From: Eretmocerus hayati
Taxonomy: Eukaryota; Arthropoda; Insecta; Hymenoptera; Aphelinidae
Assembly (NCBI GenBank): GCA_029851415.1
Contig: CM056742.1
Span: 56,360,454-56,424,453 of the forward strand
Direction of reading: 5' to 3'
Length of the DNA: 64,000 nt
Shown: positions 21,331 through 32,912 of the stretch, piece after piece
Numbering within the stretch: position 1 is the first letter of the stretch
Layout of the letters: each line of letters opens with the position of its first letter
The notes under the pieces: model-generated
Told to the model about the DNA's origin: nothing
Databases searched by the model: none
Seen by the model: the letters and a program-made list of their open reading frames with translations, nothing else
Program-made: the position numbers and the translations under genes

Positions 21331-22970
21331 GAAATATATGATGTGATTGAAGCTCGATATATGGGATCATTGATCGATCAGCACGCTCTGAGAAAAGATT
21401 GTCTGAGTGGTGGAGGCTCATAGTTGTAGGAAAATGGAGCATGTGCTCACACTGGTAGGAGATTGGAAAATGAGCCTACCATTGTAGGGAAATGTGGCGT
21501 ATGTCCACTATTGCAGAACATTAGGATATCTTGGATTAGACCGATAACATAGGGCAGCATAGGGAAAAGGGTTCGGATCGATGAAAACACTAGGAGAGAT
21601 ATGGGGAAACTTGAAATGTGTCCGAAAAAAATCAGAATTGATAACCGGTTCCGATGAGATCGAGTGCCACCGGAGTCCGCAAAGAAAAAGACAAATACTG
21701 GAATCCCGTAATAGTGAGTTAATGAGCGGCTCAGATGAGAATAGGTGCCACTGAGGTACGCAAAGCAGCAAACAAGAATGAATAAAAACCAAGGCTCGAT
21801 ACTTTGATGATGAATTTTGGAATCCTGTAGGTTTTTAGAAGAGGAAATCTTCTCAGATCTACTTATGCTGTTGGGCTCTTAGCTGGAAGAATCGGCATAG
21901 AGGTCGAGACCCACAACGAGATGGGCTCCATGAATAAAAGTCAACCACAAAGAATTGTGAGATAAATACACTTGGAAATAACGGAAACGGGCATTGGTTG
22001 CAATATTGTTGAGGTTTATGCAGATTAATTGTCACATGAGTTATGAACGAGAACAGAGCTCATTAAATCAAAAACGTGGTCGAAAATATACCCAACAAAT
22101 GAAATGTGAGAGATCTATTGAGATTATAAACAGCGGATGATATAAGTATTTTCTGGAGATAACGCATTTGGCTCAGACAGAATAATCCATCGTGGAATCA
22201 TTCAATTACTGACAATTAATGTAAGATCTCGAGTTATTCGGTGACTACGGAAGCTCCTAATGGAAATCAATTTCTCAGATGGATAGGAATACGCTATCCC
22301 CCCTGAACTCATAAATTCTCAAAATATCTAGTAGTCGGGCCACTAGTCGGGACAAATAAAACAAAATCTATCGTGGCAAAATCGATATTTATGCGTGTAC
22401 AGTTCCTTGTGAGATTCAACTCATCTCTTTATTGCGATTTGAGTCATTTCTGTGATAAATAGTATATGAAACTGCTCTAAATACTTTCTTGTAACAAACA
22501 CTCATACGGACGAAAGGAAATTCATTGTTCTCCTTATAAATTTTGCCTGAAATGATCATATTCAATTTTGTCGAGTAGGATTAACTCATATGTGAGTCCA
22601 CCAAAGGATAAATGGACGTGAGATTCAAACGATTCATTACCTCCCTCACTAACAATGAATTGAGGAGCCAACTCGTCTGGTTTTTGTTAGGAGTAGTGAT
22701 AATTTGGACGCATTAGTTACGTCAAAGTTGCGGGAAAATTTTATACGAACAAAATGATATAATAGAGCAGCAGAAAATATGTCGGTGGATGTTTCATGTC
22801 CCTCTCACAAGTTCCTTAGATTCTAACAGTCTAGAAAATCTGCTTCACTGACGATTTCCCCAGCTCTGTAAGTCGTTAATGAGCCAGCTCACTGAGATGC
22901 TTGAGGTATTGAGTTGAACTCAAAAGTGGTGACTTGAGTCACTCGCTGTATCTTTACGATACACAGATTG
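21331..22970. other. Non-coding stretch
   Basis: AT-rich. A loose repeat of GAT(G)AGATCGAGTGCCAC.GG-like words occurs near 21655 and 21735. No gene is supported. Confidence 0.35.
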
Positions 22971-23226
22971 CTATATAGCGTGGATATACTAGTGCAGGTG
23001 ATGGCCAAAACAGTGCTCATAAAAGAGTGTGACTGGAGTATCTGCTGGGGCGAATCATCTCGCTTACGAAAATTAAACCGGTATTTCTCGATAGAATGCT
23101 ATATAGCATGGATATACTAGTGCAGGTGATGGCCAAAACAGTGCTCATAAAAGAGTGTGACTGGAGTATCTGCTGGGGTGAATCATCTCGCTTACGAAAA
23201 TCAAACCGGTGTTTCCCGATATGACT
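22971..23226. repeat. Two-copy tandem duplication, 128-bp period
   Basis: Copies start at CTATATAGC (22971 and 23099) and run through GGATATACTAGTGCAGGTGA to a TTCTCGAT/TTCCCGAT end. Only a few differences are seen. Confidence 0.85.
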
Positions 23227-25059
23227 TGGTCGCGAAACTCGCCACAATGAAAATATGAAACGCCAGGTGATTTTACCGCAGACCCAGAGGGTGACTGCGG
23301 AAAATGAAGTTGCTGAAGATGGGATAAATCGACAGTAAAACAGAACTAACAATATACTAATCTGACTCCAAAATATTCCAAATTACTCAACCTCAGAGAG
23401 AAATGGATTACTTCCACTCACTATTTTTCTAGTTGCCACGCGGAATAAAATACCGAGATTCATATCAACATGATATGTTATTGGGAGAAATAGAGTACGA
23501 AGCTTTGATGTAGCTTCATCGCAAAGCAGCTGAAAAATCTGGCTCGATGTTGCAGACAAATTTCGATTGACCTACCAATCACTAGCCAAGTTTGTTTTAG
23601 CACTCGTGGGAAGATCCGGGGTTTTTTTGCCACAAACAATACTAAAGAGGCGAACCAACTATCTCACCTCCATTCATTTGGTGAACGATACTATAACTCA
23701 CCAGTCCACGGCAGTTTGAATCAGAGAGATTGTTCGATTCTTCCAGAAATCTTTGGAAACTAGATTTCAGAATTTCTTCTCGTCCATTCTAATCAAGTTA
23801 ATGAGTGTGATAATATTGGCCTATAATTTCGAAATTCAAAAGAAATATCTGGTAATTTCCCCGTCATGATCCTGACGAATGGAAATCGACATTATTTTCA
23901 CTGGGAAACACGCTGGAAGTAAGTGAGCAAATTTTGTTGAGGGATTATGAAACTTACATTCGAGGGCAACATACGCGAATGTTTTTCGTTCGTGAACGTC
24001 TACAAGGGATTTAAACTCGAATTTTTTTTAATGCGGCGAACGGACGCCACTTTCTATCTCGATTGAGGATTAATCAATTCTTCTATTTGTGGGTGATCTA
24101 CATATACATTACAAAATCACAGATCCTACGAAGATGAAATCTATAGATGGCTACTCGCGTTTATACTAATGATTTCTGGAACAAATAATGGATCATTCCC
24201 AAACTTATTCTGGAACTAACAGAGGAGGATAAAAGGTATTATTTCATATGGTTTGATTCGTCTGGATTGATCTTTGGCTCGAAAGAGAACTAAAATACTG
24301 AAACCTTTTGGAATAAATTTAACGTACGAATACATTCGTAATTGTTTCCAACGATATAAATTGAATAAAACAGAGGACTCAGTCTGAAGTTTGCTTGTCA
24401 AAATGGCTGCGAATATGATGATCCACGAGAAAAGTCCAGGTGTCTATTCATATACTTACGAAGCAATTAATGGTCGCTATTACGGGATGTGAACTAACCC
24501 AACAGACACTCTGCAAATTCTGATTCTCGTTTAATAAGAATGATTGGAGCAGAAGCAGGCAAAAGAATCATATGCCCCAATCTAAACTCAGGTTCGCGGC
24601 ATCAAAAATATACTTAGAAAGTTTCATCATAAATGAGGGAAGATTTTTGAACGAAAAGCTCTATAACAATGTAGGCATTAGCAGTATTTCAACTTTCCGT
24701 AACGCGAGAAGGGCTGGAGGGCAAAGGCTCAAGAATAATTCAAAAAAAAGGGAGGTTAATCAAGCAAATAGAAATTTATTGCACGATCTGTCACTGCATC
24801 TCGCTCATCAAGAGGAACAGTGTATGACATATAATAATAATTCACAATATTTGAATTGCCGAAAAAAGCATAATGGTACGTTTGAGATTGCTCCTTTTGC
24901 ACAAAATATTCGATGAAAAATCGTATTTTGCGTAGAAGATGACCATCATCTTTTCATCAATCACGTATTACTGAAGTGAGTCCATTGTATTATTAAAACA
25001 CGCGATCCACCAATCACTGAATCACAAATACGGATTGGATTTCAACATCCACATCACTC
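23227..25059. other. Non-coding stretch with one modest open frame
   Basis: The frame 24572-24916 (114 codons, basic) resembles nothing I know and may be chance. GCGGCGAACGGACG near 24034 resembles GCAGCGAACGGACG immediately before the 3' LTR (31885-31898), the only hint of internal relatedness to that junction. Confidence 0.3.
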
Positions 25060-25480
25060 AGTCCAGAAACCGCGCAGCGATCCGTTTCTGTGGCCTTCCC
25101 GCAAAGCGACGTGCCCCAGGCGATTGCTTGACGATGCGCGCGCAACACTCGATCAATCTGACAATCACTGCACAATTCTGACTTTCCCCACCTAGAGGCA
25201 CTAGACCGCGCGGCATTCCGTTTCTGCTACCCTCGTGCAACGCAACGAGCCTCATCGCTCGACGATGCGCGCGCAACACTCGATCAAACTGACAATCACT
25301 GCACAATTCTGACTTTCACCACCTAGAGGCACTAGCTCACGACGCATTCCGTTTCTGCTACCCTCGTACAACGCAACGAGCCTCATCGCTCGACGATGCG
25401 CGCGCAACACTCGATCAAACTGACAATCACTGCACAATTCTGACTTTCACCACCTAGAGGCACTAGCTCACGACGCAACT
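25060..25480. repeat. Tandem array, 131-bp period, just over three copies
   Basis: CGCAACACTCGATCAA recurs at 25141, 25272 and 25403, followed each time by CTGACAATCACTGCACAATT and CACCTAGAGGCACTAG. The first partial unit is most diverged. GC-richer than the flanks. Minus-strand frames here are repeats of each other. Confidence 0.9.
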
Positions 25481-26774
25481 CTCTCCATCTCTCTCACTTT
25501 CGCGAGACGGTATCATGAGAAGGAACATAACCTCCTCAAAGAGCATGGTCCCGTGTAATAGTTTTTAGTTCACGTCTCTCTCAAATCGCATCCTCCAACT
25601 AATCATAAAAAGTCACGTTGAGTGAAGAACCCGATTTCAGAATATTTTCAAAATTCCGAGCACTTATATACACGATAAATGGCCATAACAACCAGTCAGG
25701 GCAGCTATAAGCAACAAGTAGCGCGCTGCAAACCACAAATGCGCGCCGGGGCAGCTGCGTAGGCGTCGCCCAGCCATAGTCTTTGCGCATGAACACAAAT
25801 GGCGTTGGAGTTGGAATAACGAGGCGGGCTTTTGAATTATCCTTCGCAAAAGTTGGCTTTATTTCGTAATAAATAAATTAACACGACTGAAACAAAATGA
25901 GTCGGCGTGAAAATTGAGAGACTTACGATTGAAACTCACGGCCAGAGTTTCCCTGAGCGAATTTGAGCAATCAACATCGAGATATTACAAATATAAGCCT
26001 AAATCACATCAATAAAGCGAGCGTTTCAATAAAAATAACACGATAATCATAGTCAAAATTGAAAAACAACAACTTTTGGAGGGAGGTTGGAGAATAAAAT
26101 TACGTCAAAGTTATGAACGAAGTCCGTTTAAAGACTAAATAAGTGGTATAAAAATTATTCCCTATGCATGGAGAATTTCTCAAAGTCCAGGGACACCACG
26201 GCCATCTCAGCTCTAACAATGATCACACGCGGAAGCGCTCAACCGAGTTGGGCTTTTGTGAAATGGTGTGAGTTACATGTTAAAGCATAGGAGGCGCAAA
26301 ACTGGTCTCACAAATGTATAGAAGAACGACACACGGACAGGCGAATGCGCTCGCTCGCTGGGCTTTTGTGAAATTGTTAATTAATACACGGATGATACAG
26401 GAGGAAGCAAAAATTCTAGAAAGCTCTATATCAATCAATTCAGATCTGTTTAGGGTAGTAAAATTGGGCTTTTGGTAGGAGCTCTTCAGTTCTTCTGAGG
26501 AGGCTAATGCTAAGGGAATTTTGGGAATAGTTATACTAAATGAATACTTCCCTTGTTGAGACCTTAGTTAAGTTCTGACAATGATTTCTCCAAAAGCAGT
26601 CACCCAAGAGCTTTGTTCATATAGTTTTCACTTTGAATATGAAGTACACTCACTTCTGCAAACATACGTACTAGATGCCTCTATACATAAATTTTTAACT
26701 TAATTGAAATGACAGATCAACCCACACATCACTTCATCACAAAATATATTTTGGTCAAAAAAAAAGTATGAAAG
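25481..26774. other. Non-coding stretch
   Basis: No supported gene. Motif GGGCTTTTGTGAAAT recurs near 26250 and 26360 without clear array structure. Confidence 0.35.
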
Positions 26775-27590
26775 ACAAATTTTTGCAAAAATCAGCATTA
26801 GCCCAAAAGGGACCATACTACATCATTCTCTAGGGGAATCTATACTACAATACAAAATTTCAACTCTCTAAGTTGAACAGTGGAGCCAGGACATCAATAT
26901 ATAACATGGCAGTTAGCACCGATATCTTCGTAAAGTGGAATTTAGATCTTGAGAGACAGAATTTCTTTCAGAACTAATCAGATGCTTGTCTGTACACAAT
27001 AAGTTGCCTTGAAACATACTACATCATATTACCAAAGTTGAGAATAGTTGGATGAATGATCCAGGAGCTAGGCAGGTTAGCATTTTTCCTTACTCGTTCC
27101 CAGAGGGGAGTGAGAATAGGTGTTTACGACAAGTTTTTTGAAAATTCAGCGTTAGCCCAAGAGTAACCATACTACATCATCTCTTATGAGATTCTACACT
27201 GTCATACAAAATTTCAGCTCTCCAAGTTGAACAGTGAGCCCAGGACATCAATAAATAGCATTGCAGTTAGCACCGATATCTTTGTAAAGTGCAATTTAGA
27301 TCCTGGGAGACAGACTTTCTTTCAGAACTAATGAGATACTTGTCTACACACTATTAGTTGCCTCGAAACATACTATATCAGATTACAAAAGTTGAGAATA
27401 GTTTGATGAATGATCAAGGAGCTATAGGCAGTTCAAAATTTTTCTCTACTCGTTCCCAGGGGGAAGTGAGAATAGGTCTGAAGGACAGTTTTTTTGGAAA
27501 AATTAGCATTCGCTAAAAGCCAATCATACTACATCTTTTCCTGTAGAAATCTATACTACCATACAAAATTTCAGCTCTCTATGGGAAATT
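26775..27590. repeat. Satellite-like array, about 354-bp period, 2.3 copies
   Basis: Equivalent points CATACTACATC lie at 26814, 27168 and 27535. Each full copy includes CAAAATTTCA(A/G)CTCTC, GTTAGCACCGATATCTT and TACTCGTTCCCAG. The third copy breaks off after about 100 bp and continues into unrelated sequence (frame 27494-27820, not supported as a gene). Confidence 0.85.
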
Positions 27591-27925
27591 GGAACCAGAA
27601 CAACCATTGGAATCTGAAAATTCAAGTAATGGATCAGTCTAACTCAAACCTCCAAATGTTATTACATGGTACTAACTACCATTACCTGTATGAGACATTC
27701 AAATTGTATACCGACTGGTTGGTGAAACATTTATTGACACTCATGCTGTATACGCCATGCCAGATCAACATATGTATGCCTTTCAACCACAAAGTTGGTA
27801 TGCGTATCAGAAAAGTTTAACATTTGCTCATAAGTTGGCAGTAATCTGGAAGAATAATACATACTGAAGGACGCATCTAATCAACTCATCACATTTTCCT
27901 TTGATGTTTCAAGTCTTATGGTCAA
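27591..27925. other. Non-coding stretch
   Basis: No supported feature between two arrays. Confidence 0.35.
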
Positions 27926-28149
27926 CGTAGACATATATACAATGCCGTCTCGAGTCAGAGCGTAGACATATATATAATGCCGTCTCTAAACCAGAGTGTA
28001 GACATGTATACAATGCCGTCTCTAAACCAGAGTGTAGACATATATATAATGCCGTCTCTAAACCAGAGTGTAGACATATATATAATGCCGTCTCCAAACC
28101 AGAGTGTAGACATATATACAATGCCGTCTCGAGTCAGAGCGTAGACATA
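27926..28149. repeat. 36-bp satellite, left block
   Basis: Unit GTAGACATATATATAATGCC followed by GTCTCTAAACCAGAGT, 36 bp long. Two variants alternate: GTCTCTAAACCAGAGT and GTCTCGAGTCAGAGC. Because 36 is a multiple of three the minus strand stays open as a 12-residue repeat (MSTLWFRDGIIY), which is unlikely to be a protein. The block is interrupted at 28150 by a foldback element. Confidence 0.93.
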
Positions 28150-28641
28150 GGCTGCTTTTTCACGGTGGCAATTCGTCGCCGGCGACGTAGCGACGTCGCC
28201 GCATTTCGGTGGGCGCGAAATTCAAAACCTAACTTATTGAGGTAACCTAAGATGGAAATGGAGTGACTCCGAAAAACCCACTGGTTGAAAATTGTTCTGT
28301 CCAATGTTTTTGAAGATGCTGAACACGAATATGAACTTCATTTCCTTCCAACGGCGGAGAAAATGCGTGAAAATCGACTTTGAAGCCAGAACGTCTCATT
28401 TTCGGATTCTAATGTGATTTTTAGAAGTTTTCTTCACCTTTAAATGGGAACAGAGTTCGTATTCGTGTTCAGCGTCTTCAAAAACATTGGACAGAACAAT
28501 TTTCAACGAGTGGGTTTTTCGGAGTCACTCCATTTCCATCTTAGGTTACCTCAATAAGCTAGGTTTTGAATTTCGCGCCCACCGAAATGCGGCGACGTCG
28601 CTACGTCGCCGGCGACGAATTGCCACCGTGAAAAAGCAGCC
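28150..28641. mobile_element. 492-bp foldback/MITE inserted in the satellite
   Basis: Ends GGCTGCTTTTTC and GAAAAAGCAGCC. Near-identical inverted arms of about 196 bp (28150-28345 and 28446-28641) include GTCGCCGGCGACGTAGCGAC. The central 100 bp is not paired. ATA flanks both sides, and removal with one ATA restores the satellite unit exactly, so a 3-bp target duplication is likely. This size and a T/A-rich 3-bp duplication fit PIF/Harbinger-type MITEs, but no transposase is present to confirm. Confidence 0.85.
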
Positions 28642-29012
28642 ATATATATAATGCCGTCTCTAAACCAGAGTGTAGACATATATATAATGCCGTCTCTAAA
28701 CCAGAGTGTAGACATATATATAATGCCGTCTCCAAACCAGAGTGTAGACATATATACAATGCCGTCTCGAGTCAGAGCGTAGACATATATATAATGCCGT
28801 CTCTAAACCAGAGTGTAGACATATTATACAATGCCGTCTCTAAACCAGAGTGTAGACATATATATAATGCCGTCTCTAAACCAGAGTGTAGACATATATA
28901 TAATGCCGTCTCCAAACCAGAGTGTAGACTCTCTCTACCCTCCCTAGTGTAGACATATATACAATGCCGTCTCGAGTCAGAGCCCAGACATATATATAAT
29001 GGCGTCTCCAGT
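28642..29012. repeat. 36-bp satellite, right block
   Basis: Continues the array after the foldback insertion for about ten units. The last units are irregular: a break with CTCTCTACCCTCCCTA near 28930, then two diverged copies. Confidence 0.92.
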
Positions 29013-31898
29013 CCATACCTAGGACTGTTATTAAGTACTCTGGTGATCATCAGTAGGACTTTAAGATGGAAACCAGGATATGCGTCAAAGGTAAAAAGTA
29101 CTTGAGATAATGAAGTTTTCTTCAAATAATCCATTCAACTCTAATTCCTGGCACAAGTTTGGCTATATGGATGAGTTTTTTCCTCCATCACTACTGCTGT
29201 TTGACATACCTGGAAATAATAAACACAAAGTATTGAGTTCTTTTGAATAGAGATATAATAGTAATGTATACAATTGGAGGAATACATATCTGATGTATGA
29301 ACTAGCCACCAAAATAACAGCTAAAACTTTTCATTTATTATCAAAACACTAAGATGACTGTCTGCTGATCCGCATCACAAAACTTTGACTCAAATTTTTG
29401 CCAGATTAGTCTGCAATAACGTACCGCTACGGGGTTTGCGTCAAGTGGAGGTACGTCCACGCAAGAGACTCAGAAAAGTAGTTTAGAATTGGAAATATTA
29501 ACGAATAAATGATTGTGCTAAAGCTGAGACGTAGAAATGCGAATATCCACTATCGTGTTAGGCCTACTCTGAGGCGTTTAAACTCATCAACAGGTGGGAT
29601 CTGATGTATGAAATAACGCACATGCGCAATGGCCAAGTATTACATACTTACAAATAGAACGAGCGACAATCGGGTTCGGTTGATTGCGTCCGATTCAGAC
29701 TCTAAACCATTGTATTACTCGTCAAATTAAGGGTGGTCCGGAATAGAAACATAGGGGACCAAGGCATTTGAGCAAGTTTGACCTAAGCATCATTAATTTC
29801 TTAATTCAGCTTGACAGAAGTTATTACAGGGGGTATTACAAACCGTTGTGAATAATTAAAAGTTATTGACAAATAATTGTAGAGATTTCAGAAGGAATTT
29901 CCTCCCGGTCCAATACCCGAGGAATGAAATAACATTAATATTGCCTATTCTTGAGCCAAATATACGGCAATTCTGGGAGGAAATCAAAGATATCTCAGTT
30001 TAGGTGGCTCCTATTGGAAAAATGAAGATAGGTAAAATAGTGTAATTCGTCAAGACGCATCTTTTGGCTGTCTTGTAATTTTTCGCAAAACCTTTCCTAA
30101 CTCGACTTAAACGGTGAAAACTATGTTAGACCATTGAAAATAAATTTTTATCAAGCCCAAATGTTGTTCGGTGACTGGAGATCAATTTTTGCGGGCACTA
30201 TATGGCAAATAAATCGAACCTTGAGTCTCTTGACTCTAATTATTTGCACTGTTAGCGGTAGTTAGCTAGGCTCGGGTTGAATTCTTCATGACGAATAATT
30301 TAATTTATTACAGAGTGATGAAAATCAGCAACATTTGATCCGATTTCTGTCAATATCAAGGATGCTTTCTTCGTACCTTTCATACTAGAAGCAAGAGTCT
30401 GTTGCCTGGGGGGTTTCCCTTGACTAATCGTCAGAAGATTTGTTTCAGGAACCAAGCAACAATGATGAAACTTGGCACTTAGGAATTGCAATCATACACA
30501 AAATTGCCCAATTTTCTCAATCTTTCACTGAAGGCTGATACTAATTTGATCTGATTTTGATGAATCTGAATGGATGGAGCCATGGAATTTCAATTGTAAT
30601 CGATTTCCAAGGAGCACAGAGAGAATTTTGGCAATGTTCACCAATTCAACTGAACCAATGGGATAATATTGATCATCAATAAAATGAGAGAATGAATAAT
30701 GGATCAAATTCTGGGAAGTAAGGATCGGAGGAGCAGGGAATAACAAGGATTGAATTGAAATCTCTGGATAATAGAACTATGACCATGATGAAAACGGTAT
30801 TCGAACAGTGACACTCTACAGAATATGATTGAAATTCTCCAACTTGAAGGATCACCAATGAATGAAAGAGGGAACTGTGATTATTGTAACAAACTGGATT
30901 TACAATATGATCGAGAACTCGCTACAACGGAGAAAAACTGACAGAATGGAGATGTACTCAGAACTGTAACAATATGAATGTTATCTTGAATCCATTATAA
31001 CTATCTTGCGAGAGAGAGACTTAGGTAGTCTGTAATCTTAGATTCATTTGATAGTAGTCTAGAGTTGTAATGTGATAGTTCAAGAGTTTCAAGTCGAAGC
31101 ATACCTTAACTTTCCAACAATTTAGCATGAATATTATATTCTAATTGGTTGAGCTTTACATTCATTCCATTGCAATTTTTTCAGCAAATTATTAGTCTAT
31201 AAGACCTCGGTGTCACTTGGATCATCCCATGTTATACTTATCCCGTAAAATCATTCAATATTTTGAATTGTATAGAATCCATCGACACGAGCATCGCGCG
31301 TAGAATCATTAGATATCTTTAATAATCTCCCTGTCCACCGGAAAACTTCTTGTAGGCCTAAGACCGCTCGATAAATCAGCCATCCTGCCATACCTAACAT
31401 TATTCTGAGAGTAGCATCTTAGCTTTCAAATTACTGAATTTTTTAAATCTTGTATTGAACAAAAATCTGACCGTGGGATGTTAGTAATCAGATTCACAAA
31501 GATTCCATTAAGCTTCCATAACAATAATCGAATGATGCCTCTCATCGGCTGAATTAAAATATTGTATGAATGAGATTCTCATCAGACTCCATTTCTTGAA
31601 CAACTTGTAGCCGAGGTTGTATATTTTGGATACCGCTTTTTAGAATCAAGTGGAACCTCCGAAATCGAGCCTAGACCTAAGGAGGAAATTATTGGAACTG
31701 AAATCTCTGATATGCTACTCTTGATTCCACTGTATTGTCGAACAATAGGTCAGAATTCTAAGAAGATAGTCGAATTCGCGAAGGTATTCTGAATACAACT
31801 TAATATGAGGAAAGTATACGAAAAGATATGTAAATTTTTTTTTACGAACGAAAATTTGTAACATTGCTCAGGGGAGCAATGAATGCAGCGAACGGACG
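29013..31898. other. Non-coding 3' part of the LTR element interior
   Basis: 2.9 kb of AT-rich sequence with only short frames. No pol or env motif. Directly before the 3' LTR the sequence is GCAGCGAACGGACG, not an uninterrupted purine tract. Confidence 0.5.
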
Positions 31899-32633
31899 TG
31901 TCAGGAACCTAGTCGGTTCCCAACTAGCTCTATATGTACTCCGCATATGGGAGTATATGCGCATACCATAGCTGGTATTCTAACATATAGACGTACCTTG
32001 TATTGTAAGCTATAGATATACCATGTTTCTTAATGTATAGGCATATAGAGAAGCGGTGACTTCGAGAAGCTAGGAGAAGCCCTGAGAAACCGCGAGTAGC
32101 GCCCGCGAGTCTAGACGAGGGGTGCAAGGACAAAGCGTTGCCGCACCTCACCTGCATTTCTCCTAGCCACGAATGAAGGAGGAACGCGGGGTCTGAGAGA
32201 GTATAAATAGAGCTCAAAAGCTCTGGCAAGGAGCTGAGATTCGCAGTTTACCGCGAGACTCCGTCGAGTACGTTTCGAGCTCTTAGAACCGCAGTACACC
32301 GCGAGCTCCCGTCACGTACGACGTTCGTCCTTAGAATCACGCGCCGGGCTTCTAGTTCTCAGTACGAACTCACCTACCGATCTGACCACGTCGCTCCTTA
32401 ACGCCATTCCGAGTCGAGTACCTCAGCCCTTGACGGACTCCACTCAAGTAGAATCAACCCCAGTACTTTGTAAAGTCTCTCTCTCTCTCGTAATTGTACT
32501 TTTGGACTAATAAACGCAGCTCTAGGGATTCTCTTGGTATTTATTACTTTTCCGAATTTCCACCTACCTACCTGTCGAGTCAGGACTCCCCAGGTGCAGT
32601 ATAAAAGAACCCACGTTACGAATCCCCGTAACA
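31899..32633 (+). repeat. 3' LTR
   Basis: 735 bp. Identical by eye to the 5' LTR through its first approximately 500 bp. All differences lie after about 32400: six substitutions and an extra CT. TATA and AATAAA are conserved. Confidence 0.92.
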
Positions 32634-32870
32634 ACCTGGAAAGATCTTCTTCCATATTCAAGTCTCATATTGGGAACTTTGAGTACCCGCTCTTCTGCAT
32701 TACCACGTGCGGGGCGTTCAGATTGGTACCTGGTGAACATCGCAGCTAGGTAGCCAGGCTCTCCTAAATGCATGATCTTATGCATTAACAGAGCTGCGAA
32801 GTACATTCTCCGCGAATCAGTACGCAACCAACCTAAACGCTCCCTAAACGGGGTGATGTGCTCGTCTCAG
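32634..32870 (-). pseudogene. LINE ORF2 fragment (C-terminal region)
   Basis: On the minus strand the frame reads HITPFRERLGWL, then Y.AALLMHKI, then LEYGRRSFQV. This is the region after the reverse transcriptase domain in CR1/Jockey-like LINEs, where H.TP.R..LGWL and R.GRRSF are usual. It begins abruptly at a GA/CT microsatellite (5' truncation) and continues at 14984 beyond the LTR element. Confidence 0.8.
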
Positions 32871-32912
32871 AGAGAGAGAGAGAGATAGAGAGAGGAAGAG
32901 AGAGAAAGATTC
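32871..32912. repeat. (GA)n microsatellite
   Basis: Imperfect GA run at the truncated 5' end of the LINE fragment. Confidence 0.85.

Larger units (their letters stand above)
14985..32633 (+). mobile_element. 17.6-kb LTR retrotransposon with gag only
   Basis: Two direct LTRs (14985-15717 and 31899-32633) begin TGTCAGG and end CGTAACA. They are flanked by a perfect 4-bp target duplication ACCT (14981-14984 and 32634-32637). A primer-binding site follows the first LTR, then a long gag. No pol or env frame exists downstream, and no purine tract abuts the 3' LTR. The remaining 13 kb is non-coding and full of tandem arrays and two small foldback elements. LTRs differ at six bases and one dinucleotide, so insertion is recent. 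It interrupts a LINE frame, which shows both LTRs belong to one insertion. Mobilisation would require enzymes from elsewhere. Confidence 0.85.

Noticed and set aside
20981..21442. 153-codon minus-strand gene
   Set aside because: It coincides with a degenerate tandem repeat and has no recognisable domain.
27926..29012. Regular short repeats suggesting a CRISPR array
   Set aside because: The 36-bp units are contiguous with no unique spacers. This is a satellite.
14985..32633. Two independent solo LTRs
   Set aside because: Both sides share the ACCT duplication and a LINE reading frame joins across the pair, so they bound one insertion.
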